Shown piece after piece: positions 57,717 through 64,000 of a DNA stretch of 64,000 bases. Origin of the DNA: Humibacillus xanthopallidus (GTDB lineage Bacteria; Actinomycetota; Actinomycetes; Actinomycetales; Dermatophilaceae); contig NZ_VFQF01000001.1 of assembly GCF_006717145.1 (NCBI RefSeq), positions 2,170,001-2,234,000 of the forward strand, given 5' to 3'. The notes below the pieces were generated by a model. That model was not told the origin of the DNA, ran no database searches, and worked only from the letters and a program-made list of their open reading frames with translations. How positions within the stretch are numbered: the stretch's first letter is position 1; the number at the start of each line of letters is the position of its first letter. Position numbers and translations under genes: made by a program.

Positions 57717-58873
57717 ACTGGGTGAAGTGTCCCAGTCTGAGCAGGATCGCGCAGGGCGATCGGTCGGAGTGTGTCGACCATCGCACGCCCGGTGCGCGTC
57801 AGGTCGTAGTCGGCAGCCCGCTCCAGGCCCGCCGCCTCACACCGGCCGCGCAGGCCCGCATCGGTGAGCAGCTCGCGCAGCCCCTCCTCGATCGCCGCGT
57901 CGTCGGTCGGGGCGACGAGCACCGCCGCCCCCGCGCACACCTCCGGGATCGAGGTCACGTCGGACGCCAGCACGGCCGTGCCGCGGGCCATCGCCTCGAG
58001 CGGCGGCAGCCCGAAGCCCTCGAAGGTCGAGAGGTAGGCGAGCACCTCGGCGTCGCGCATGAGCACCTCGCGCTCCGCGTCGCTCACCCGCTCGAGGAAG
58101 ACGACGCTCCCCTCGGGAGCCCCGGCGGCCGCGTCACGCTCCGCCGTGCCGCCGAACCACGGCCGGCCCGCGACGACGAGCCGGTGCCCCGGCAGGCGAG
58201 GCTCGTTCGCGCGCAGCCGGAGGAACGCCCGGATCAGGCGAGGCACGTTCTTGCGGGGGTGCAGGTTGCCGAGGTAGAGCACGTAGGGCCCCTCCACTCC
58301 CCTACCGGCCAGCGCCGCACGCACTGCAGGGTCGGGCTCCGCGGGCGCGTCCACAGTCAGCGGCACGACGTGCACACGGGCGGGGTCGAGCCCGTAGGTC
58401 CTGACGAGGTCGTCACGCGAGAAGTCGCTGATCGTCAGCACCGTCGCCGCGGTGTGCACCTGGCGACGGACAAGCTGTTGCAGGCGAATCCGCGTCGCGC
58501 GCGGGTAGCCGTCGACGAGGTGCTCGAACGACAGGTCCGGCACCATGAGGGCCACCGGGAGCCGGGTCACGAGCGGAGCGTGCGTGTTCGTCACGACGAC
58601 GTCGGGCGCGAGGTGACGCCAGCTCAGCTGGGCGAGCCAGAAGGGCAGCACGGCGGAGAAGTGCAGCGCCCCGGCCCGCCGCCTCACCCGCTCCAGGGCC
58701 ACGCGGGGGTCACCCGTCACCTCGTCGGGCAGACGCGCCCCCTCCGAGGCGAGCACGTGCACCCGGTCGTCGGATTCGCCGCAGAGCAGCAGCCCCCGCA
58801 GCATGCCCGACACGAGCGTCTCGTCGCCCCCGAGCCCCGACCCGATGGCCGTGGCGTCGAAGGCGACGATCAT
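57713..58873 (-). CDS. glycosyltransferase family 4
   Basis: This 386-residue GT-B enzyme shows MIVAFDATAIGSGLGGDETL, NTHAPLVTRLPVALMVPDLSF, ISDFSRDDLVRTYGLDPARV, YLGNLHPRKNVPRLIRAF and the donor site LSTFEGFGLPPLEAMARGTAVL. These patterns are typical of mannosyl-/galactosyl-transferases of the GT4 group. The start at 58873 overlaps the upstream acetyltransferase stop as ATGA. It is part of the coupled operon 56706-64000. Confidence 0.9.
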   Translation of the reverse strand: MIVAFDATAIGSGLGGDETLVSGMLRGLLLCGESDDRVHVLASEGARLPDEVTGDPRVALERVRRRAGALHFSAVLPFWLAQLSWRHLAPDVVVTNTHAPLVTRLPVALMVPDLSFEHLVDGYPRATRIRLQQLVRRQVHTAATVLTISDFSRDDLVRTYGLDPARVHVVPLTVDAPAEPDPAVRAALAGRGVEGPYVLYLGNLHPRKNVPRLIRAFLRLRANEPRLPGHRLVVAGRPWFGGTAERDAAAGAPEGSVVFLERVSDAEREVLMRDAEVLAYLSTFEGFGLPPLEAMARGTAVLASDVTSIPEVCAGAAVLVAPTDDAAIEEGLRELLTDAGLRGRCEAAGLERAADYDLTRTGRAMVDTLRPIALRDPAQTGTLHPV

Positions 58874-59508
58874 GACGCCACCGCCGCATCCGCCGGCGCA
58901 GCCGAGGCCTCCGGCGGCACCGTCTCGAGGTCGGTCCGCGGGCGCATCCGCATCGCCGTGGCCTCCTTGGGCGGCAGCACGAGCATCCGCGGCGGCACGT
59001 CCGACGTGACGATCGCCGACGCCCCGATCACCGAGTGCTCGCCGATCTCGACCGGCCCAAAGATCTTCGCTCCGTCGAGCACCCACACGTCGTCGGCGAG
59101 CACCGGGTGCCCGACCCGGCCGCGCTTGCCGCTGCCGCCGATGCGCACGAGGCCCATGACGCGGCACCGCGCGCCGAAGACGCAGTCGCTCGCGACGCCG
59201 ACGCCGACCGGGTGCGGCATGACGAAGCCCGGCCCGACGACCGCCCCGGACGCGAGGTCGGCCCCGAAGACCACCATGTTGGCGAAGTAGCACAGCCGCG
59301 ACAGCGGGCGGATCTTCTTCTCGTGCAACGAGTTCCCGAGCCGCCACAGGGCCACCGACCAGAAGCCCGGCAGCATGAGCGCGTCGACGATGCCGACGGC
59401 GCCACGGTCGGCGGCCTTGACCCGCGACAGCTCCCGCGCGTCCGCGCGCAGGGCCGCGAGCAGCGGCGGGTTCTTCGGCCGAGGCCGTATGCCGTGTGGC
59501 CGGCTCAT
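58870..59508 (-). CDS. serine acetyltransferase-like hexapeptide-repeat protein
   Basis: The 212-residue protein has an N-terminal helical part (LLAALRADARELSRVKAADR, WSVALWRLGNSL) and a left-handed beta-helix of hexapeptide repeats. The repeats include VFGADLASGAVVGPGFVMPH, GVGVASDCVFGARCRVMG, LADDVWVLDGAKIFGPVEIG and HSVIGASAIVTSDVPP. The HPVGVGV wording with the active-site His is that of CysE-like sugar or Ser O-acetyltransferases. In this position it more likely acetylates a sugar. It could not be shown to be the PglD step. It is coupled on both sides by ATGA overlaps. Confidence 0.85.
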   Translation of the reverse strand: MSRPHGIRPRPKNPPLLAALRADARELSRVKAADRGAVGIVDALMLPGFWSVALWRLGNSLHEKKIRPLSRLCYFANMVVFGADLASGAVVGPGFVMPHPVGVGVASDCVFGARCRVMGLVRIGGSGKRGRVGHPVLADDVWVLDGAKIFGPVEIGEHSVIGASAIVTSDVPPRMLVLPPKEATAMRMRPRTDLETVPPEASAAPADAAVAS

Positions 59509-60623
59509 CGGAACGCCGCCGCCCAGCGGGTCATCCAGTCGCCCAGCTGGCTGTAGACCTCGCGATAGTGCGACGGTGCGCTGCTCGACTCGACACCACG
59601 CGCATACTCCTCGACGAAATGGCCGAACATGTCGGCGTAGTCGCCCACCTCGACGCGCGACGCGGCCTCGTCGACGATGTCGTAGAACGGCATCGACATG
59701 AGGTGCATCCACTGCTCGAGCACGACGACCCGCTCGAGCCGGGTCTGCTTCGTGTGGCCGACGACAGGGCCGCCGTAGGCGAGCAGGTCGCCGCGCAGGT
59801 CCATGAGCCGCTTCGTGACGTAGCCGCCCCAGATGTCGTCGTGGCGGCTCAGCTGCCAGCCGTTGACCCACAGGTCGGGCAGGAAGTAGTAGGCCGGCGT
59901 CAGCTCGCGGACGAAGGCGGTGTTCATGCCGCAGATCGGGATGTTGCCGAGGGCGATGCGCGACGGGCCGTCGGGCACGCCCGGGTCACCCGGCTCACCG
60001 GCATACAGCTTGTCGATGCCGTTGAGGTCGAGGATGCCGTCCCACACACCGAGGTTGAGCGCGACCTCGCCCGTGACCGGCTCGGTGCGCGTCTCGGCGA
60101 GCGAGGGCGTGCGCCACTCGTAGGGGTAGCCGCGGGCATAGACGGTGTCGCCGTTGTCGAAGCTCTTCGTGATGGGGTTGACCCAGCCGTTGTCGGCGAC
60201 CGGCCGCACGCCCGGCGCTCCCTCGACCCGACCCAGGTTGGCCAGGTGGGTGTCGAACCAGCCCGGCCGCGTCTGGCAGTCGTAGTCGAGGGCGATGATG
60301 ACGTCGAAGCCCTCCTTCCACGCGATGTAGTGCCCGATGTTGCGGCTCGCCGCGCTCTTGTGCGGCATCGCGGCGTAGTGCGACCCGGCATACGCCTCCT
60401 GAGCGGCGTAGTCGAAGTAGTGCACGTTGTCGCGCGGCGGCGGCGCGAGGTGGCCGTCGCTGTCGTCGCTGACGATGATCGGGATGTCGGGCGGGATCGC
60501 GTCGAAGAGCTCCCACGGCGGGTCGTTGGGGATCGGCACGACGACGCAGACGCTGGGGCTGCCTGCGCCCCGGCTCGTCTGGTCGGCCGGGCTCGGCAGG
60601 GTCGGAAGGGCTGAGAGGGTCAT
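59505..60623 (-). CDS. GT-A glycosyltransferase, possibly RGP/GT75-like
   Basis: The 372-residue protein begins with CVVVPIPNDPPWELFDAIP and IPIIVSDDSDGHLAPP, then SAASRNIGHYIAWKEGFDVI and IALDYDCQTRPGWFDTHL (DxDC, where the acidic pair should bind the metal). GVWDGILDLNGIDKLYAG, ALGNIPICGMNTAFVREL and WVNGWQLSRHDDIWGGYV follow. This order recalls reversibly glycosylated polypeptides and UDP-arabinopyranose mutases (GT75). The assignment is from memory of motifs and is tentative. ATG 60623 has GAGGAG upstream. Confidence 0.65.
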   Translation of the reverse strand: MTLSALPTLPSPADQTSRGAGSPSVCVVVPIPNDPPWELFDAIPPDIPIIVSDDSDGHLAPPPRDNVHYFDYAAQEAYAGSHYAAMPHKSAASRNIGHYIAWKEGFDVIIALDYDCQTRPGWFDTHLANLGRVEGAPGVRPVADNGWVNPITKSFDNGDTVYARGYPYEWRTPSLAETRTEPVTGEVALNLGVWDGILDLNGIDKLYAGEPGDPGVPDGPSRIALGNIPICGMNTAFVRELTPAYYFLPDLWVNGWQLSRHDDIWGGYVTKRLMDLRGDLLAYGGPVVGHTKQTRLERVVVLEQWMHLMSMPFYDIVDEAASRVEVGDYADMFGHFVEEYARGVESSSAPSHYREVYSQLGDWMTRWAAAFR

Positions 60624-60697
60624 CGGTCTCTCCTCGGGTGACGGGTGACGGGACGAGCGAGGGCGAGGGGCGAGGGGTGGTCGGGCCGTTCGCCGCG

Positions 60698-61636
60698 TCA
60701 GGCGACGCGGCTGGCCCGGACGAGGTCGGGGAACTCGACCTGGAGGTACTCGGCGAGCGCGACGCGCCACGGGCGCATCGTGTTCATCCCCTGGAGGTCG
60801 AGCACGAGGTTGCGCATGATCTCCGACGGCGGGCGCGGCGACGGGAACTCCTCGGCGAAGTGCTCCGAGGTGACCGGCACGAGCTCGATGTCGCTGCGGC
60901 CGAGCACGTCGAGCAGGTGGGCGGCGACGTCGTAGCGGCTGCCCTCTCCCCCGCACGCCATGTGGTAGGTGCCGTAGACCTTCGAGTCGAGCAGCCCGAG
61001 AAGGCAGTTCGAGAAGTCGGGCGCGTAGGTCGGGGTGCCGAGCTTGTCGGTGACCGCATAGATCGTGTCGGCGCCGTCACGCACCTGGTCGACGATGCGC
61101 GAGACGAACTTGTGGTCCTTCATCCGCCCGCCGCCGACCATCCACCCGGCGCGGATGATGAAGTGCTGCGGCACCGTCGCGGCGACGAGCAGCTCACCCT
61201 CGTACTTCGACGCGCCGTAGGTGTTGATCGGGTTGGGCCGGTCGAACTCCGTGTAGGCAGTGGCCTTCTGGCCGTCGAAGACGCCGGCGGTGCTGATGTA
61301 GACGATCGGGATGCCGGCCGAGCGCGCTTGCTGCGCAACGTACTTCGTCGCGACGGTGTTGGTGAGGTAGGCGTGGTCGGGGTCGGCGTCACTGAGCTCG
61401 AGCGAGGTCTCGGCCGCGAGGTGCAGCACGATGTCGGGCTGCACCGCCGCCATCGTGTGGCGCACCTGGTCGCGGTCGCGCACGTCGAGGTGGCCGAGGG
61501 CAGGGCCGGTCGGGCCCCACGGGTGGGAGTCGGTGAGGTTGATGTCGGTGGCGACGACGCCGTGCCCGGCCCGCATCAGGGCGGGGACGAGGGCGCTGCC
61601 GAGCATGCCGGCCGAGCCGGTCGCGAGGATCCTCAT
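60698..61636 (-). CDS. RmlD-like NAD(P)-dependent sugar reductase
   Basis: This 312-residue SDR opens MRILATGSAGMLGSALVPAL and has HLAAETSLELSDADPDHAY, VYISTAGVFDGQKATAY, NTYGASKYEGELLV (YxxxK) and IIRAGWMVGGG. The RmlD superfamily pattern is clear, but residues differ from the true RmlD at 12763 (TSLEL instead of TAVDA). It may reduce a different dTDP- or GDP-keto sugar. ATG 61636 overlaps the methyltransferase stop as ATGA. Confidence 0.83.
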   Translation of the reverse strand: MRILATGSAGMLGSALVPALMRAGHGVVATDINLTDSHPWGPTGPALGHLDVRDRDQVRHTMAAVQPDIVLHLAAETSLELSDADPDHAYLTNTVATKYVAQQARSAGIPIVYISTAGVFDGQKATAYTEFDRPNPINTYGASKYEGELLVAATVPQHFIIRAGWMVGGGRMKDHKFVSRIVDQVRDGADTIYAVTDKLGTPTYAPDFSNCLLGLLDSKVYGTYHMACGGEGSRYDVAAHLLDVLGRSDIELVPVTSEHFAEEFPSPRPPSEIMRNLVLDLQGMNTMRPWRVALAEYLQVEFPDLVRASRVA

Positions 61637-62601
61637 GAGGTGCTGCCTTCCTTGGGACGGGACACGGGGCTGGACAGGGGGCTGGACACGGGGCCTGGAG
61701 CTGGGGCTGACAGGGGGCCGGACAGGGTGATGACCGCCATCCGCGAGATGCGGCGGGCGCCGGGGACGTGGGCGAGGATGGCGCGGTCCCACCGCTCGAG
61801 GCGGTGCCAGGCTGGGTCGGAGAGCTCGACGAAGTTCTGCAGCCGGCAGAGCACCTGGTAGGGCGTCCACTCGACGACCTCGAAGTGGCGCCGCATGATG
61901 TCGAAGTCCTCGGTGCCGAGCGAGCGCTCGTCGGGGCTGTGGGTGTGCATCGGGAAGCGCTTCGTGACGACCTCGGAGTTGCGCACGCTGCGCACCCACT
62001 CGGGCAGCAGGAGGATCGGCTCGCAGAAGACGGCGCTCGCGCCCGGGGCGAGCAGCTCGCCGATGCGGTGCAGGGCGAGGTCGCGCTCGAAGTGGTGCAC
62101 GACATTGTTGCCGATGATGCCGTCGAAGCGGAGGTCGCCGAGCCCCTCCTCAGCGGGGACGAAGTGCTCGATCGGACGGCATACGAAGGTGGTGCGGTCG
62201 GCGACGCCGCTCGCCTCGGCGCGCCGGCGGGCCACATCGAGGATGCCGGGCGAGACGTCGATGCCGACGACCTCGGCCCCCTGGTGGGCGAGCCACACCG
62301 CGAGCGAGCCGCCGCCCGCGCCCACCTCGAGGATGCGCTTGCCGGCGAGTGGCCCGAGGCGGCCGATGGCGTCGGTGAGGAACTCGACGTGCTCGCGGTT
62401 GGCGAAGGGGATCTGGTCGGGCGACACGACGTAGTCGGGGTCGGTCCACGTGGAGCGGATCTCCTCGGCCATCCGGTCGTAGGTCTCGGCCTCGTGGGCG
62501 TGCCGCTGCTCGAGCGTCAGCGGCCCAGCTCCGTGGTCGTGGCCGTGGTCGTGATGGCCGGCCCCGTGGTCATGGTGCGCGTGCGCGTCGTGGTCAGGCA
62601 T
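61633..62601 (-). CDS. SAM-dependent methyltransferase with His-rich N-terminus
   Basis: The 322-residue class I methyltransferase has motif I RILEVGAGGGSLAVWLA (about 87-103), VVGIDVSPGIL, DGIIGNNVVHHFERDLALH and EPILLLPEWV. Unusual ends flank this core. The first 25 residues are a His/Asp repeat (MPDHDAHAHHDHGAGHHDHG...), and the last 30 are a Pro/Ser-rich repeat (PLSAPAPGPVSSPLSSPV) encoded by a G-rich tandem repeat at about 61658-61727. The His-rich tract may bind metal. It overlaps the GT2 gene by 8 nt. Confidence 0.85.
   Translation of the reverse strand: MPDHDAHAHHDHGAGHHDHGHDHGAGPLTLEQRHAHEAETYDRMAEEIRSTWTDPDYVVSPDQIPFANREHVEFLTDAIGRLGPLAGKRILEVGAGGGSLAVWLAHQGAEVVGIDVSPGILDVARRRAEASGVADRTTFVCRPIEHFVPAEEGLGDLRFDGIIGNNVVHHFERDLALHRIGELLAPGASAVFCEPILLLPEWVRSVRNSEVVTKRFPMHTHSPDERSLGTEDFDIMRRHFEVVEWTPYQVLCRLQNFVELSDPAWHRLERWDRAILAHVPGARRISRMAVITLSGPLSAPAPGPVSSPLSSPVSRPKEGSTS
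61658..61727. repeat. imperfect G-rich tandem repeat in the methyltransferase 3' end
   Basis: Units like GGACACGGGGCT and GGACAGGGGGCT follow each other about six times. They encode the Pro/Ser tail. Such a repeat could vary in copy number by slippage, which would alter the tail without a frameshift only in multiples of three. Confidence 0.5.
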
Positions 62602-63547
62602 CGATCCCCTCCAGGGCGAGTCGTAGGTGAGTCGTGGTGGCGGTGAGCCGGTCGCGCGCACCGGGGCGGCCGGCGAGCGAGGCGGCGGCGAGCACCCCGG
62701 CGCGGGTGCCGAAGCCGACGGCCTCGAGCGCCCGCAGCCGGTGGCCGGCGGCCCGGCCGTGGTGGCGGACGTACCACCGGTTGAGCGAGCGGAGCGCCTC
62801 GGGCGAGGCCCGCCCGGTGACCTTCTTCGTCGAGGCGCCCATGAAGTGGGTCGCCGTCGTGTCGGCGGCATAGACGACGTGCCAGCCACGGGCGCCGAGC
62901 CGTTGGCAGAGGTCGACGTCGTCCATGTAGACGAAGATCGCGTCGTCGAAGGCCCCGACCTCGAGGGCCGCATCACGGCGCAGGAGCATGACGGCGCTCG
63001 AGACCCACTCGGGCCGGAAGGCCTCGGTTGCGTCGTCGCCGAGGTAGAGCCCGGTGCGGCCGAAGCGCCCCGGCGCGGCCCGGTCGAGCCCGCAGAGGTA
63101 GGTCGCCATCGACGAGAGCCGGGGCAGCCGGCCGGCGGTCCACCGCTGCCAGCTGCCGTCGCCGTAGACCAGGCGCGGCCCGACGACCCCGACCCGCTCG
63201 TCGGCATCGAGGTGGTAGGCGAGGGCCGCGATGCCGTCGGGCGCGAGCCGGGCGTCGGTGTTGACCAGGAGCAGCAGCCGCGCGTCCGTCGTCGCGATCG
63301 CCTGGTTGTTGGCGCGGCAGAAGCCGACGTTGTCGGTGTTGGCGATGACCCGCACGTGCGGCCAGTGCTCCCGGAGGTGCTCGACCGATCCGTCGCTCGA
63401 GGCGTTGTCGACGACGACGACGTCGTTGCGCCAACCCTCGGGTGTCGCGGCCTCGATGCTCGCGAGGCACTCGTCGAGCAGGTCGACGGTGTTCCAGTTG
63501 ACGACGATCGTCGCGAGGTCCGGGACCCGCTCCCCCACGGCGCTCAC
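62594..63547 (-). CDS. glycosyltransferase family 2 (rhamnosyltransferase-like)
   Basis: This 317-residue GT2 has LATIVVNWNTVDLLDECLAS, VVVVDNASSDGSVEHL, NVGFCRANNQAI, LLLVNTDARL (DXD as NTD) and IFVYMDDVDLCQRLGARGW (catalytic acid). This layout is that of WbbL/RfbF rhamnosyl-type transferases; dTDP-rhamnose is available from rmlABCD. GTG 63547 overlaps the PD40 stop as GTGA, which sets the start; upstream in-frame codons belong to the PD40 frame shadow. Confidence 0.9.
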   Translation of the reverse strand: MSAVGERVPDLATIVVNWNTVDLLDECLASIEAATPEGWRNDVVVVDNASSDGSVEHLREHWPHVRVIANTDNVGFCRANNQAIATTDARLLLLVNTDARLAPDGIAALAYHLDADERVGVVGPRLVYGDGSWQRWTAGRLPRLSSMATYLCGLDRAAPGRFGRTGLYLGDDATEAFRPEWVSSAVMLLRRDAALEVGAFDDAIFVYMDDVDLCQRLGARGWHVVYAADTTATHFMGASTKKVTGRASPEALRSLNRWYVRHHGRAAGHRLRALEAVGFGTRAGVLAAASLAGRPGARDRLTATTTHLRLALEGIDA

Positions 63548-64000
63548 CTCCAGTCCAGTCCGAAGACGTTGCGCAGCGGGTCGGGCTGGAGCACGCGAGG
63601 ACGCTGCGCCGACGACCACGTGCCGCTGGGACCCGGCTCGGCGGCATACACCCCGAGCGTGTTGCCGGTGCGGGCGAGGAAAAGCACGCGGTCGGCCTCG
63701 GGGGCCACGAGCGGGCTCCAGCCGCGGTCGATGCCCCGGCTGAGCACCGTGACCCTGCCGGTCCCCTTGCTGCCCAACGGTGCCCGCACGACGGTGCCGC
63801 CGGAGCCGTCGCCACCGCTCACCCAGGTGAGCGAGCGACCGTCCGGCGACCAGTGCGGCATACCGGCCGGCGTCGCGCCGCTCACGAGGTCGGTCACCGT
63901 GTCGCCGGTGCGGGCGTCCATGGCGTGCACCGATCGGAGGCTGCCCTCGGTCCAGGTGAAGGCGATGCGGCGGCCGTCGGCCGACAGGGCGGGCTCGGCG
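63544..64000 (-). CDS. PD40/TolB-like beta-propeller protein (5' end outside window)
   Basis: About 152 C-terminal codons are visible, open to the window edge. They show PALSADGRRIAFTW, MPHWSPDGRSLTWVSGG, VTVLSRGIDRGWSPLVAPEA and DRVLFLARTGNTLGVYAAEP, TolB/PD40 blades like those of 56706. It ends ...RNVFGLDWR and is coupled to the GT2 gene by GTGA. The start and any signal peptide lie beyond base 64000. Confidence 0.8.
   Translation of the reverse strand, partial: AEPALSADGRRIAFTWTEGSLRSVHAMDARTGDTVTDLVSGATPAGMPHWSPDGRSLTWVSGGDGSGGTVVRAPLGSKGTGRVTVLSRGIDRGWSPLVAPEADRVLFLARTGNTLGVYAAEPGPSGTWSSAQRPRVLQPDPLRNVFGLDWR

Overview
The window is high-GC DNA from an actinobacterium, probably in the Micrococcales and perhaps near Intrasporangiaceae. 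The reasons are the strong G/C preference at third codon positions, frequent GTG and TTG starts, -10 boxes set 6-7 nt before start codons (leaderless mRNAs), and the cell-envelope gene families present. No rRNA, tRNA or CRISPR array was seen. Nearly all of the window is one large mosaic locus for making and exporting surface polysaccharide. It holds about 50 protein genes plus a dense pile of insertion sequences.

Layout. 1-7000: two glycosyltransferases, a membrane protein, an LCP ligase, a lipoprotein-like sensor, a low-molecular-weight tyrosine phosphatase and the dTDP-rhamnose genes rmlC and rmlA. 7083-13671: a Wzz/BY-kinase, an acyltransferase, a UDP-sugar dehydrogenase, rmlB and rmlD; a small non-autonomous IS1634-like element sits between the acyltransferase and the dehydrogenase inside an 89-bp target duplication. 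13795-20899: a Wzy-like polymerase facing a five-gene operon (pyruvyl transferase, flippase, two glycosyltransferases, WbaP-type initiating transferase). 21262-24620: a compact module of PqqD, a Tat-exported Ig-like protein, an HPr-kinase-like protein, a second PqqD and a nucleotidyltransferase; this is the most likely under-described system here. 24648-41741: a second tyrosine phosphatase, an epimerase, an O-antigen ligase, a GNAT, an asparagine synthetase-like amidotransferase, several GT4 enzymes, a deacetylase, a second Wzy-like protein, a second BY-kinase, a double-headed glycosyltransferase and an MsbA/PglK-like ABC exporter.

41845-47811: a nested IS cluster. An ISL3-family element with perfect ends and an 8-bp target duplication was filled by IS3-family and IS1634-family elements and then rearranged. 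47818-64000: an FkbM methyltransferase, two GT2 enzymes, a decayed glycosyltransferase, a Pgl-like set (PglC-type transferase, PglE-type aminotransferase, nucleotide-sugar dehydrogenase, PglF-type dehydratase), and finally a tightly coupled minus-strand operon with PD40 beta-propeller proteins, glycosyltransferases, an acetyltransferase, an RmlD-like reductase and a His-rich methyltransferase.

How it works together (inference). Two initiating sugar transferases, three polymerase or ligase candidates, two flippase types and two BY-kinase/phosphatase sets suggest that at least two glycan pathways share this locus. Rhamnose, a uronic acid and an amino-deoxy sugar are the predicted special building blocks, and the LCP protein would attach the product to the wall.
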